Position numbers and translations under genes: made by a program. DNA of 64,000 nucleotides from an uncultured Ruminococcus sp. Lineage in GTDB: Bacteria > Bacillota > Clostridia > Oscillospirales > Ruminococcaceae. Positions 51,491 to 60,508 of this stretch are shown piece by piece. Within the stretch, counting starts at the first letter, position 1. The number at the start of each line of letters is the position of its first letter. A model generated the notes under the pieces. That model saw only the letters and a list, made by a program, of their open reading frames with translations. It did no database searches and was not told where the DNA came from. The stretch covers positions 23,804 through 87,803 of the forward strand of contig UQYQ01000007.1 of NCBI GenBank assembly GCA_900545345.1, read 5' to 3'.

Positions 51491-52316
51491 TGTGGTGGAC
51501 AAAGACGAAAACGAAATCGGAAGGACTTATCCCAAAAGGGCAGAGGGTCTTGTTAAAAAAGGTCGGGCAGAGTATGCAGACGACCATAAAATTCGTCTTT
51601 TAACGCTTACTCAGAGACCGGCCGTAAACAATACGGAGGAAATTAAAATGAGTAATATAATAAACTTTAATGCAAGAGATTTTTCTTTTGATAAGAAATG
51701 TGAAAGTAATCAGGGCTTCAGAGGATTTATCACCGATAACTTCGGCGAGAATGTGCAAATGTTTGAAATCGGTGATTGGAATTGGAATTGGACTTCAATT
51801 GTTTCTGAACAGAAGCTTGAAAAGAATACCGACTATAAATTCAGATTCGGTATTATGATGGGGCATAACGACCGTCAAGATGAAGTTTTAAGATTTAGTA
51901 TCACATTCGACAATAATAAAGACAATCAAATGATATATGTTCTTGAACGAGACAGGTACAAACCGAGTGTGTCTAAAAAGCTTGGTGACACAATACTCAG
52001 AATATACGAGATTGAATTCAATACCGGTGATTATGAGATTACTCAGCTTCAATTTGAGGCAATGGGTGCCATAACTCAGATACTTCCTGTAAAGGAGAAT
52101 TCAGATTACAGCGAACTTGAGGATTTAAGCTATGAATCTTGGTGGGCTGACAGATACAGCCAAAACACAAGAAGTATTGAGCAGATTAACGATGCACATA
52201 TAGATTTAACAGGTGCATGTATTTCGGAAAAGATGCTGAGAGAGCTTTTAGCAAAAGCAGGTGATGGCTGTCATATAGACATGGAAGGTGCTTGTGTTTC
52301 AGGCGATGACGAGTAA
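51474..52316 (+). CDS. Unknown protein with conserved ribosome-like N-terminal segment; non-canonical start
   Basis: About 280 residues. The N-terminal segment, with VVDKDENEIGRTYPKRAEG and GLVKKGRAEY, recurs in Clostridial proteins as I recall it. It then has a beta-rich middle (FEIGDWNWNWTSIV, FRFGIMMGHNDRQD) and two short similar units, HIDLTGACISE and HIDMEGACVSG, near the end. The ribosome site GGGGGAG (51461-51467) is correctly spaced for ATA at 51474 (IEKNIIVVDKDE); the first orthodox start is GTG 51492, which would have no site of its own. Function unknown. Confidence 0.7.
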   Translation: MEKNIIVVDKDENEIGRTYPKRAEGLVKKGRAEYADDHKIRLLTLTQRPAVNNTEEIKMSNIINFNARDFSFDKKCESNQGFRGFITDNFGENVQMFEIGDWNWNWTSIVSEQKLEKNTDYKFRFGIMMGHNDRQDEVLRFSITFDNNKDNQMIYVLERDRYKPSVSKKLGDTILRIYEIEFNTGDYEITQLQFEAMGAITQILPVKENSDYSELEDLSYESWWADRYSQNTRSIEQINDAHIDLTGACISEKMLRELLAKAGDGCHIDMEGACVSGDDE

Positions 52317-52352
52317 AATCATTGCATTAAAATTAAATACCCGAATTTTTTC

Positions 52353-52383
52353 AGAGAGTATCTTTTTGATACTCTCTTTTGTT
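52353..52383 (+). terminator. Terminator after the unknown gene
   Basis: AGAGAGTATC and GATACTCTCT pair perfectly around T5 and are followed by TTTTGTTT. Confidence 0.9.
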
Positions 52384-52464
52384 TAGATTAAGTTTGATAG
52401 TGTGTTTTGCATTATTGCATTATATAAAAAATTTAATAATCTAATGCTTTTTAAAATTTAAGTA

Positions 52465-52493
52465 TTGACATCTTATTAATAAAGGTGTATACT
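52465..52493 (+). promoter_or_regulatory. tRNA-Leu promoter
   Basis: Perfect TTGACA, 17-bp spacer, TATACT, ending 13 bp before the tRNA. Confidence 0.85.
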
Positions 52494-52506
52494 AGATAAG
52501 TAATTT

Positions 52507-52593
52507 GCAGCTGTGGCGGAATAGGCAGACGCGCTAGCTTGAGGGGCTAGTGGGAGTAGTCTCGTGCGGGTTCAAGTCCCGCCAGCTGCACCA
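52507..52593 (+). tRNA. tRNA-Leu (anticodon GAG)
   Basis: Class II tRNA of 87 nt including an encoded CCA. Acceptor arms GCAGCTG and CAGCTGC pair; anticodon stem CTAGC/GCTAG encloses TTGAGGG, so the anticodon is GAG. A long variable arm and the T-arm GCGGG-TTCAAGT-CCCGC are intact. Confidence 0.95.
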
Positions 52594-52601
52594 AGTTAAT
52601 T

Positions 52602-52646
52602 GGACAAATCTGTTGTTATAACGCAAGGATTTGTCCTTTTAATTTT
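52602..52646 (+). terminator. tRNA terminator
   Basis: GGACAAATC and GATTTGTCC pair and are followed by TTTTAATTTTG. Confidence 0.85.
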
Positions 52647-52660
52647 GTTAAAAACAAACA

Positions 52661-52698
52661 AAACGCTGTAAACATTTTTGTTTACAGCGTTTTTATAT
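52661..52698. terminator. Second terminator after the tRNA
   Basis: A 14-bp stem AAACGCTGTAAACA/TGTTTACAGCGTTT with a T4 loop and T-rich flanks. Confidence 0.8.
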
Positions 52699-52811
52699 AA
52701 TATTAATTTTATTCTGTGTTTTATAGGATAACAACTATGATTTTAGTTATTATGTAAAAAACGAAATCAGTAACCGGCTAAAAAGTTAATATTTTTCTGT
52801 CGTACGAATAA

Positions 52812-53528
52812 TTATTTCCACGGTCTGATTTTGCCAAGCCAGCCTTGCTCCGCCCAATACTTCCCATCAAGATATTCAGGGTCATTTTTATGCAGTATTT
52901 GTTGCATCAAACGGCAAACGGAAAACTTAATTTTCGTAATCAAATTTGTATGTGCGGGTTTTGTATAATCTATCTGTGCAAACTTTTGAGATAGTTTTTT
53001 CACTTTTCTTGTCAGTTCCGACCGCTTCTTTTCGGAAAGTCTTTCCCAAACAATATCGCCCATTAATGCGCCGGTAAATATTCCGATTTTAGAAATTCCC
53101 CACCAAGATAAACTGTGCTTGATGTCCTTTGCCGCAGATTTTGCTCCTGCACCTAAGCATTGTGTAATAATCACTGCCCGCTTTCCAAACATCTCAGGAG
53201 CAGGACGGTGTGGCATCCAGCGGTAAGCAAAATGGTCAAGAAACACTTTCATTGCACCCGTAGTGTGGAACACATATGCAGGAGAGGTCATTACAATCAA
53301 ATCTGATTCCAAAAGCGATTTATCAATTATTCCGATGTATTCTGCGTCTTTGCAGGTGTTTTCGCCTTTTATCATACAACTTATACAACCTTTGCAAAAA
53401 TTGGGGCAATCCTTTGGAAGATAATATTCCGTAATATTCGCTTTATCCTTAAACTCTGCTAAAAATATCTCTTTCAAGCGGTATGTTACACCGTATTTTT
53501 CTGTCCCGTTTATGACAGTAATATCCAT
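52812..53528 (-). CDS. Flavodoxin-fold NAD(P)H-dependent oxidoreductase
   Basis: 238 residues of the NADPH-dependent FMN reductase type. VINGTEKYGVTYRL is the FMN phosphate region. A CKGCISCMIKGENTC cluster resembles iron-sulfur flavoproteins, and TSPAYVFHTTGAMKVFLDH binds flavin. The C-terminal third is basic and variable. The gene starts three bases after the TetR gene, with GGAGG in that gene's end, so they form one unit. Likely substrate is an electrophile or quinone sensed by the TetR protein; inference. Confidence 0.85.
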   Translation of the reverse strand: MDITVINGTEKYGVTYRLKEIFLAEFKDKANITEYYLPKDCPNFCKGCISCMIKGENTCKDAEYIGIIDKSLLESDLIVMTSPAYVFHTTGAMKVFLDHFAYRWMPHRPAPEMFGKRAVIITQCLGAGAKSAAKDIKHSLSWWGISKIGIFTGALMGDIVWERLSEKKRSELTRKVKKLSQKFAQIDYTKPAHTNLITKIKFSVCRLMQQILHKNDPEYLDGKYWAEQGWLGKIRPWK

Positions 53529-53531
53529 TTT

Positions 53532-54104
53532 CTATACCTCCAAAATATCGTGAAGAATTTGGCTGTGCCATGCTTTGCGGTTTTCTTTTTTCGTTAAATC
53601 AATATCCATCAGCTTCGATACTGTGTCATACCGCAGGAACATCTGCTGCATAACCGTAATCAGACAAAAGGTTTTTCTTTTTACACTCGATTCATCAAGG
53701 TCGGGGCGGCAGGCTGCAACAAGCGGCAAATATGCCGCATAAGTTCTGTTGGTATTGTCATTATCCTTTGGTGTTTTCATATCGGTAAGGACAGAAATTT
53801 TGGATACGGCATAATGCTCAAACAGAAAATCAAGCGTCATATTGCCGAGATACTCCAATTTTTCAAAAGGCGTAAGTCCCTCTGTTTTCTCCCGTATATG
53901 CTGAAAATTTTCGACAATCCCGTTTATCATATGTTCAACGCATAGTTCAATGAGTTTATCTTTATTTCCAAAATGATAATTCACAAGCCCTAATCCGACA
54001 CCTGCTCTTTTACATATTTCACGAACTGTGATTTCTTCCAAATGCTCGCCGTTTTCTTCAATTAGTGCAATTGTTGCCTGTATTATCGCTTCCTTACTAT
54101 CCAT
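53532..54104 (-). CDS. TetR-family repressor
   Basis: 190 residues. N-terminal HTH: AIIQATIALIEENGEHLEEI, VREICKRAGVGLGLVNYHFGNKDKLI. The C-terminal ligand domain is variable. AGGAGG precedes the ATG. Two palindromes in its own promoter indicate autoregulation, with the downstream flavodoxin gene under the same control. Confidence 0.9.
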   Translation of the reverse strand: MDSKEAIIQATIALIEENGEHLEEITVREICKRAGVGLGLVNYHFGNKDKLIELCVEHMINGIVENFQHIREKTEGLTPFEKLEYLGNMTLDFLFEHYAVSKISVLTDMKTPKDNDNTNRTYAAYLPLVAACRPDLDESSVKRKTFCLITVMQQMFLRYDTVSKLMDIDLTKKENRKAWHSQILHDILEV

Positions 54105-54116
54105 ATGCTCCTCCTA

Positions 54117-54164
54117 TTGAACATTGTTCAATAAAATTATACTGAACATCGTTCAAAATGTCAA
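54117..54164 (-). promoter_or_regulatory. Promoter and twin operators of the TetR-flavodoxin unit
   Basis: Perfect TTGACA (54159-54164), 17-bp spacer, perfect TATAAT (54136-54141) on the minus strand. Palindromes TGAACGATGTTCA in the spacer (54143-54155) and TTGAACAATGTTCAA (54117-54131) around the transcription start are fit sites for the TetR dimer. Confidence 0.85.
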
Positions 54165-54288
54165 GAGATTAACAGCAAGATGGAGTATGCAACGCTTTTC
54201 CGCTTATATTGTCAAGGGGCTCAACTGATTTTTAAGGCATAAAACAAGAGGGCAGGTATTCAATTCCCGACCCTCTGTTTTGGACTTG

Positions 54289-54640
54289 CTATGCGTTGCA
54301 ACTATGCAAAAAATTCTCGTTATTCACAATCTCCATCAAACACGCTCGCATATTATTAAGCCTTTGCACTCATTCAAGCTGATTTCAGCCTTTAGTGCCT
54401 GTTTCGTGCCCTCTATGAGCCTTTCAAAGCGTTCCTGCACTTGCTTATCGATATCGGTAAGGTAGGCGTTAAGCCGGCCGTTTGTGAGGAGATTGGTGTA
54501 TGTAACCTTGCGATATTGCTTTAGATAATTCAAATGCCTATCGGCTGTTCTTCTTCGGCAGACAATCTTAAATCTGGAATAAGATACCCATTTTTTTCAT
54601 GACATGTGCCACCTAATTGTTTGAATAATGATTTTGTCAT
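54289..54640 (-). pseudogene. Broken tnpV-like transposon gene
   Basis: The start MTKSLFKQLGGTC with GGAG upstream, then YLIPDLRLSAEEEQPIGI, match the TnpV N-terminus. A short deletion and frameshift near 54537 drop a few residues before YLKQYRKVTYTNLLTNGRLN. A second frameshift near 54375 leads into NNMRACLMEIVNNEN. TnpV is carried by Clostridial Tn elements, so this marks a decayed insertion next to the TetR-flavodoxin pair. Confidence 0.75.
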
Positions 54641-54733
54641 TTTCTGTTTCTCCAGATTAAATATTTACTCCACATTGCTGTGTCTGCTGTCTTAAACACA
54701 ATTTTTGAGTTTTATTCTTATCTGGTTTCATAC

Positions 54734-55092
54734 TTATTTAAGTTTTGAACAATCTAGAAAAGCAGCTTCACCTATAGTTTTTAAACTGTTTGGCAATGAA
54801 ACGCTTTGTATGTTTTTTATGCTTGCAAATGCATTTTAAATTCTTGTTATCCTTCTTCGACAATGACTGTTTTTGCATGACAATTCAAATAAGGCTGTGA
54901 GCTTGAAAAATAGTTTTCAATAGCCCCTGTACCTGATAAAGTCAATGTGCTTTTACTGCTGTCATACGACCATTTGACATTGTCACCGTTAGCACCGCAA
55001 GTTCCTGTGTCAGTTATATCAGCTGACACAGGAATCAGTGCCGACAGACTTGCTGTCATTATAGCGGTTAATATAGAAAGTAGTCTTTTTAT
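54734..55092 (-). pseudogene. Broken BspA-like LRR surface protein
   Basis: The signal-peptide-like KRLLSILTAIMTASLSALIP is followed by the module DTGTCGANGDNVKWSYDSS and STLTLSGTGAI, familiar from LRR_5/BspA proteins. The frame stops at VIVEEG, then an LRR_5 unit (QSVSLPNSLKTIGEAAFLDC) continues in another frame to a stop at 54734. The expected start codon is ATA rather than ATG. Start loss, frameshift and truncation together show a dead gene; full-length relatives have many repeats. Confidence 0.7.
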
Positions 55093-55113
55093 AATTTTAA
55101 TTCCTTCAAAGGC

Positions 55114-55269
55114 TTAAAAGTTCAATTTTATTTCTATTATAAGTCTACATTTGTTACAAATGTATTTATCTGCGTATTTTGTGACTTTTTCTTCGCTGCC
55201 ACAAAGAACACATTTGTTTTTGATTTTATTGTCTTTTTTTATTAAGTTTTCTTTATCTTCAATCTTCAT
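55114..55269 (-). CDS. Small zinc-ribbon protein, 51 residues
   Basis: Lys-rich N-terminus, then CVLCG and, 15 residues on, CNKC: a four-cysteine zinc ribbon. No clear Shine-Dalgarno is seen before the ATG, but a perfect promoter lies about 40 bp upstream on the same strand. Function unknown; it precedes the BspA-like pseudogene. Confidence 0.5.
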   Translation of the reverse strand: MKIEDKENLIKKDNKIKNKCVLCGSEEKVTKYADKYICNKCRLIIEIKLNF

Positions 55270-55309
55270 TGCTATTATTCACTATTGTATAGAATTTTCT
55301 TACAATTTA

Positions 55310-55338
55310 ATTATACTCTATTTTAGGCAATTTGTCAA
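55310..55338 (-). promoter_or_regulatory. Perfect consensus promoter
   Basis: TTGACA, 17-bp spacer, TATAAT on the minus strand, driving the zinc-ribbon ORF and the BspA-like remnant. Confidence 0.75.
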
Positions 55339-55410
55339 TGAAATTTTATATTTTCTATGCTGGTTGCACTGTCAGTAATACTTACAGTCATTAAACTAAG
55401 ATAACTTTTT

Positions 55411-56175
55411 TCAAGGAGTAATTTGATATTTTTTATCCTGTTCTTCTTTGTAAATAAAATTCACAATTATGTTTATTGTTTTTTCAGCACTAATATCTGA
55501 AAAGCCGTGTCCTTCGTTTTGAAATATTTTCAGTTTTGAATTTGTATAAATCTCATTTGCTCTTATGCTGTATTCAAGCGGAACAATTTTGTCTTTATCG
55601 CCGTGAATTATAAGTATATCTTTTTGATATTTACCTATATGTTCAAAAACATTAAAGCTATGCAAGGTTTCAAAAAAAGATTTTCCAAGCGGGACATTCC
55701 AAACACTATGTACGGCAGGAATTTCCTCAATATTTAAAAAGCGTTTATTCCAATCATCAGCAACACACAACGCAGGATAAAGCAAAATCATACCCTGTAT
55801 TTTATTAGCACGCTCTTCCGCACACAATGCGCTGACAAGTCCGCCCATACTCGCACCGAATAAGAAAATCTTTGCGGTATTTTGCTGTTTTTCTATAAAA
55901 TCTATTACTGCAAACAAATCCTCTTTTTCAGTGAAAACAGTCATTTCTGTTGTGGATAGGTCACTTTTTGAACGAAGCGAACCTCCGCAAAAATCAAATA
56001 TATAAGCACCGATTCCGTTTTCAGCTAATATTTTTGCATATTCTGAAAAATCATCACCGCTGCCGTTAAAGCCGTGACTGAAAATGACCATAGAGCATTT
56101 ATCTTTTTGCGGCAAATACAATCGTCCTGATATATTTCTGTTATGGTGTCTGATTATTATATCTTTCGTCGTCAT
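55411..56175 (-). CDS. Alpha/beta-hydrolase (esterase/lipase-like)
   Basis: 254 residues, no signal peptide. Oxyanion region VIFSHGFNGSGDD, nucleophile elbow GASMGG (Ser about 109), acid in IIHGDKDKIVP and His in NEGHGF form the triad. Close to acyl esterases such as the cinnamoyl-esterase branch; substrate not predictable. It stands alone among remnants in the accessory region. Confidence 0.88.
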   Translation of the reverse strand: MTTKDIIIRHHNRNISGRLYLPQKDKCSMVIFSHGFNGSGDDFSEYAKILAENGIGAYIFDFCGGSLRSKSDLSTTEMTVFTEKEDLFAVIDFIEKQQNTAKIFLFGASMGGLVSALCAEERANKIQGMILLYPALCVADDWNKRFLNIEEIPAVHSVWNVPLGKSFFETLHSFNVFEHIGKYQKDILIIHGDKDKIVPLEYSIRANEIYTNSKLKIFQNEGHGFSDISAEKTINIIVNFIYKEEQDKKYQITP

Positions 56176-56597
56176 TTTTCTATCCTTTATTTTGATGTAT
56201 TTTTCTTATTTTATGTCTGTTTGTAATAATGATAACAATATTATAATTATAAAAATTATATTGTTAACCATGAAACACCCACATTATATAAAAAGTTTAT
56301 TATATTGTCAATGAGTGTAGCTTATTGCTAGTTTATGCATTTAGTATGATTTCAAAATAAATTAAGTTTTTTAATCCTGAATCAAATTCAAGAGTGGACT
56401 TCATCGAAGAAATTTTTATTTCATTGTACTCTTTTGTTTCTTTAGCAATAATGAAAAGTCTATTGCTTCTTTTATATCTGACGGTTTGAGGTTTCGCGAA
56501 CGCTACTGATGTTAAAAATGATATTATTTATTCTTGTCCTAACAGCTAGGCGATATATATTGATTCTCTTGATGGGAATGACTTTATCGAAATATTA

Positions 56598-56783
56598 GTG
56601 CCTTTAGTTTCAATCATTATGCCAACCGTATCGCAGATTCAGCAAAAATATTTTAATGATAATCGAGTTACCGTTAAATTCGATAGAGTGGGAATATCTG
56701 CTTTAGGTTATGAAAAGGCAATGAAAATTTTAAAAGAAATGTTAGAGCAAAAAAATAATATTCAAAATGAAAATACAAAATAA
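56598..56783 (+). pseudogene. Fragment of an unknown small protein
   Basis: The frame is open from 56562, giving about 73 residues with a hydrophobic IEILVPLVSIIMPTV stretch and a C-terminal SALGYEKAMKILKEMLEQ helix. No ribosome site precedes the GTG at 56598. It looks like the 3' end of a lost gene; family unknown. Confidence 0.35.
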
Positions 56784-56861
56784 ACAGTTATGTCAACAAC
56801 CCTATTCTAAAGATTTATTGTATCTAATGAATTTGTTTTCCTCAGTCGCAACCCGAATGAA

Positions 56862-57117
56862 ATGCCCTCTTACAATTCATCAGATTATAAAACCGAGTTC
56901 GGTGATATGAATCTTGGTTCAGTGGATTTGCATCTCCACAGTATAAAATCTAACCGTAATTGGTCGGCAGTTCTCGGTTCACTCCGCCTGCTTGGACAAA
57001 TTACTCATACAATTCAAGACCACTTGGAGAATGAACGCAAAAAAAATTTCAATTAACCGGAAGCTACGCAGAAAGATTGATGAGAAAAAGCAGGCTCATG
57101 GGCTACATCAGGAATAG
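56862..57117 (+). pseudogene. Degenerate mobile-element gene fragment
   Basis: The frame is open before the ATG (RNPNEMPSYNSSDYKTEFGD), runs through SIKSNRNWSAVLGSLRLLG to a stop at 57056, and continues in another frame as NRKLRRKIDEKKQAHGLHQE. It is the end of a longer, frameshifted gene. The style and neighbourhood point to a conjugative or transposon accessory gene, not identified. Confidence 0.4.
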
Positions 57118-57194
57118 ATATATCGTTTTCTTGAAAAAATCTGCTCATATGATATAATTATCATGAAAAATACTATAGAAGGGAGACTCTTGGA

Positions 57195-58106
57195 ATGACT
57201 TTACAGCAATTAAAATATATCATAGCCATTGCAGAATGTAGTTCAATTACTTCTGCTGCACAGAAACTTCTTGTAGCACAGCCAAGCCTTTCAAAATCGG
57301 TATCCGAACTTGAAAAAGAGATGGGCATTACAATATTTTGCCGTAATAATCGAGGTGTATATCTATCAGATGAGGGATCTAAATTCCTTTCTTATGCAAG
57401 ACAGGTTGTTGAGCAGGCTGAATTGTTGGAGCAGCAGTATAAGAAAAAGGAAACAATTCGTCGTGTCTTCTCAATATCGGCACAGCATTATGCTTTTGTG
57501 GTTAATGCTTTTGTTGCACTCGTAAAGGAATATGGTGAAAACAAATATGAATTTACTCTCCGTGAATCGAGAACTCATGACATTATTGAGGATGTCAGAA
57601 CATCACGAAGTGAACTTGGCGTATTGTTTTTGAGTATTTTTAATCGTGAAGTTGTGCTTAGAATCCTGCATAATGCTGATTTAAAGTTTTCTTCGCTTTT
57701 TACTGCTAAACCACATGTTTTTGTCAGCCGAGATAATCCTCTCTCACATAAGAAAAAGGTCACTCTTGATGATTTGAAAGTATTTCCGCGTTTGACATAT
57801 GAGCAGGGAATCAATAACTCCTTTTATTATTCCGAAGAACTGCATAGCACAGAGGAAAGCCCTAAAAGTATTATCGTAACAGACCGTGCAACACTTTTCA
57901 ATCTGCTGATCGGTTTGAATGGCTATACCATATCTTCAGGTGTTTTAAGCAGTGACTTGAATGGAACAGATATTGTTTCAATTCCTCTTGAAAGTGATGA
58001 AATTATGGAAATTGGATATATTTCACCTACGGACAGACCTCTTAGTGCCGTCAGTGAACGATATCTGGAGCATTTGAAGAAATATATCGAAAATTATATG
58101 TCATAG
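57195..58106 (+). CDS. LysR-family regulator next to metE
   Basis: 303 residues. N-terminal HTH (QQLKYIIAIAECSSITSAA, AAQKLLVAQPSLSKSVSELE) and a LysR effector-binding domain. It lies directly upstream of metE in the same direction, so it probably activates the metE-metF unit, perhaps in response to homocysteine like MetR; this is inference. GGGAG before the ATG and a good promoter upstream. Confidence 0.9.
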   Translation: MTLQQLKYIIAIAECSSITSAAQKLLVAQPSLSKSVSELEKEMGITIFCRNNRGVYLSDEGSKFLSYARQVVEQAELLEQQYKKKETIRRVFSISAQHYAFVVNAFVALVKEYGENKYEFTLRESRTHDIIEDVRTSRSELGVLFLSIFNREVVLRILHNADLKFSSLFTAKPHVFVSRDNPLSHKKKVTLDDLKVFPRLTYEQGINNSFYYSEELHSTEESPKSIIVTDRATLFNLLIGLNGYTISSGVLSSDLNGTDIVSIPLESDEIMEIGYISPTDRPLSAVSERYLEHLKKYIENYMS

Positions 58107-58152
58107 TTTTTATCTATGGCTAAGTATCAAAAACAAGTATTAACACATATCA

Positions 58153-58202
58153 GCCTTTCTGTGCTATGCTAATTGTATTAAGCACGGAAGGGCTTTTGTT
58201 TT
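58153..58202 (+). terminator. Hairpin between the LysR gene and metE
   Basis: GCCTTTCTGTGCT and AGCACGGAAGGGC pair with one mismatch and are followed by TTTTGTTTT, 27 bp before metE. It is a terminator of the LysR gene or an attenuator for metE. No SAM riboswitch core is seen. Confidence 0.65.
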
Positions 58203-58228
58203 AAATAAATTGTGTTAGGAGAGAATAT

Positions 58229-60508
58229 ATGCGTACTTCAATTATCGGTTACCCAAGAGTTGGATCTTTGAGAGAACTTAAATTTGCAACAGAAAAATAT
58301 TTCAGAAATGAGATTTCAACTGACGAACTTCGAAATAATGCAAAAGAAATCAGAAAGAAAAATTGGCTTATTCAAAAAGAATTGGGACTTGATTTTATCC
58401 CGTCAAATGATTTTTCACTTTATGATAATATGCTGGATACGGCAGTGCTTTTTAATATTGTTCCGAGCCGTTATTCTTCTTTGAATTTGCCGCCGATTGA
58501 TACTTATTTTGCAATGGCAAGAGGTTATCAAGGAAAATCAGGAGATGTAAAAGCACTTGCTATGAAAAAATGGTTTAATACAAATTATCATTATATGGTG
58601 CCTGAAATTGATGATAATATTGAAATTAAACTTGTTGGTACAAAGCCTTTTAATGAATATGAAGAGGCAAAATCTTTGGGTATTAACACCAAACCTGTGA
58701 TTATCGGTGCATTCACCTTACTTAAACTTTTGAGATATACAGGCAAAAAAACATCCGAAGATTATGTTGCCGATATCGTAAAAGCATACTCTGAACTACT
58801 TTTTAAATTCAATAAATTAGGTGCTGAATGGCTGCAGTTTGATGAGCCGTATTTGGTTTATGACTTGATATCAGATGATATTGCACTGTTTGAAAAGCTG
58901 TATAATGGTATCCTTTCAGAGAAAGGTAAAGTAAAAGTGTTACTCCAAACTTATTTCGGTGATGCAAGAGACTGCTATAAAAATATTTGCTCACTTGATT
59001 TTGACGGTATCGGACTTGATTTTGTTGAAGGAAAGAAAACTTTTGAACTTATATCAGAAAACAGATTTCCAAGCGATAAAATTCTTTTTGCAGGAGTTGT
59101 AAACGGCAAAAATATCTGGAAAAACAATTATTCCAATACTCTTGTCTTGCTTAATGAATTAAAATCAAAAGGATTTGAAACAGTAATTAATACTTCCTGT
59201 TCATTGCTGCATGTTCCTTATACGCTGAAAAATGAAACGAAACTGCCTAAAAAGTATACCGAGCATTTTGCATTTGCAGAAGAAAAGTTGACAGAGCTTG
59301 CTGAATTAAAAACATTGGCAGAAACAGACTATGAAAATAATGAATTATATAAAGCAAATGTTTCACTGCATCAAAACAGACCTGACTGTAATGATATTTC
59401 TGTTCAGCAAAGAGTTTTAAACATAAATGAAAGTGATTTCACAAGACTTCCTGCTTTTGTAGAAAGAGAAAAAATACAGAAGAAAGAATTTAATTTGCCT
59501 ATGTTCCCAACAACTACAATCGGTTCTTTTCCACAGACAGCAGATGTAAAAGCAAACAGAACTGCCTTTAGAAAAGGTAATATTACACAAAGTGAGTATG
59601 TTGAATTTAACCGTAAAAAGATTGCTGAATGTGTTAAACAGCAGGAAGAAATCGGACTTGATGTACTTGTTCACGGCGAATTTGAAAGAAACGATATGGT
59701 AGAATATTTCGGCGAACAGCTAAACGGATATTTGTTTACCGAAAAAGCATGGGTACAGTCATACGGTACTCGTTGCGTTAAACCGCCGATAATTTGGGGA
59801 GATGTTTCAAGAAACAAGCCAATGACAGTAGAATGGTCAGCCTATGCACAAAGCCTTACTGAAAAGCCGATGAAAGGTATGCTCACCGGTCCTGTAACAA
59901 TCCTTAACTGGTCATTCCCGCGTGAGGATATATCGTTAAAGGAAAGTGCCTATCAGATTTCATTGGCTATTCGAGATGAAGTTTTAGACTTGGAAGCAAA
60001 CGAAATTAAAACCATTCAAGTAGATGAAGCAGCACTTCGTGAAAAACTACCACTGAGAAAATCTGATTGGTATGGAGAATATCTTGATTGGGCAATTCCG
60101 GCATTCCGGCTTGTTCATAGCGGAGTAAAGGCTGAAACTCAAATTCATACTCATATGTGTTACAGTGAATTTACGGACATTATTGAGGCGATTGATGATA
60201 TGGACGCAGATGTTATTACATTTGAAGCGTCACGTTCTGACTTGTTGATACTTGATTCACTAAAAGAAAATAATTTTAAGACAGAGGTTGGTCCCGGAGT
60301 TTATGATATTCATTCTCCAAGAGTACCTTGTGTTGAAGAAATTAAATCTGCACTTAATAAAATGCTGAAAAAAATCAGTCCTGACAAGCTTTGGATAAAT
60401 CCGGACTGTGGACTAAAAACAAGAGGAGTCGATGAAACTGCTGCAAGCCTTAAAAATCTTGTAACAGCAGCAAAGGAAATCAGAAATGAAAACAACGGAA
60501 CTTTTTAA
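58229..60508 (+). CDS. metE: Cobalamin-independent methionine synthase
   Basis: Transfers methyl from 5-methyltetrahydrofolate polyglutamate to homocysteine. 759 residues, the full two-barrel form. N-terminal barrel: GYPRVGSLRELK, REKIQKK linker near 420. C-terminal barrel: FPTTTIGSFPQT, HGEFERNDMVEYF, IQVDEAALREKLP. The zinc ligands are H642 and C644 (THMCYSEF) and C727 (NPDCGLKTR). AGGAGAG before the ATG. It overlaps metF by 23 bp. Confidence 0.97.
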   Translation: MRTSIIGYPRVGSLRELKFATEKYFRNEISTDELRNNAKEIRKKNWLIQKELGLDFIPSNDFSLYDNMLDTAVLFNIVPSRYSSLNLPPIDTYFAMARGYQGKSGDVKALAMKKWFNTNYHYMVPEIDDNIEIKLVGTKPFNEYEEAKSLGINTKPVIIGAFTLLKLLRYTGKKTSEDYVADIVKAYSELLFKFNKLGAEWLQFDEPYLVYDLISDDIALFEKLYNGILSEKGKVKVLLQTYFGDARDCYKNICSLDFDGIGLDFVEGKKTFELISENRFPSDKILFAGVVNGKNIWKNNYSNTLVLLNELKSKGFETVINTSCSLLHVPYTLKNETKLPKKYTEHFAFAEEKLTELAELKTLAETDYENNELYKANVSLHQNRPDCNDISVQQRVLNINESDFTRLPAFVEREKIQKKEFNLPMFPTTTIGSFPQTADVKANRTAFRKGNITQSEYVEFNRKKIAECVKQQEEIGLDVLVHGEFERNDMVEYFGEQLNGYLFTEKAWVQSYGTRCVKPPIIWGDVSRNKPMTVEWSAYAQSLTEKPMKGMLTGPVTILNWSFPREDISLKESAYQISLAIRDEVLDLEANEIKTIQVDEAALREKLPLRKSDWYGEYLDWAIPAFRLVHSGVKAETQIHTHMCYSEFTDIIEAIDDMDADVITFEASRSDLLILDSLKENNFKTEVGPGVYDIHSPRVPCVEEIKSALNKMLKKISPDKLWINPDCGLKTRGVDETAASLKNLVTAAKEIRNENNGTF

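Larger units (their letters stand above)
56176..57194. other. Gene-poor stretch with mobile-element debris
   Basis: Only two short plus-strand fragments are recognisable (56598-56783 and 56862-57117). The LysR promoter (57131-57158: TTGAAA, 16 bp, TATAAT) ends it. The rest is A/T-rich with no further signal seen. Confidence 0.6.

Noticed and set aside
54117..54155. LexA boxes (GAAC...GTTC) upstream of the TetR gene
   Set aside because: The spacing between half-sites is three bases, not four, and the sites are symmetric extensions suited to the local TetR protein.
55151..55378. Hydrophobic 75-residue plus-strand ORF
   Set aside because: It lies opposite the zinc-ribbon ORF and its promoter, with no ribosome site; its hydrophobicity reflects A/T-rich DNA.
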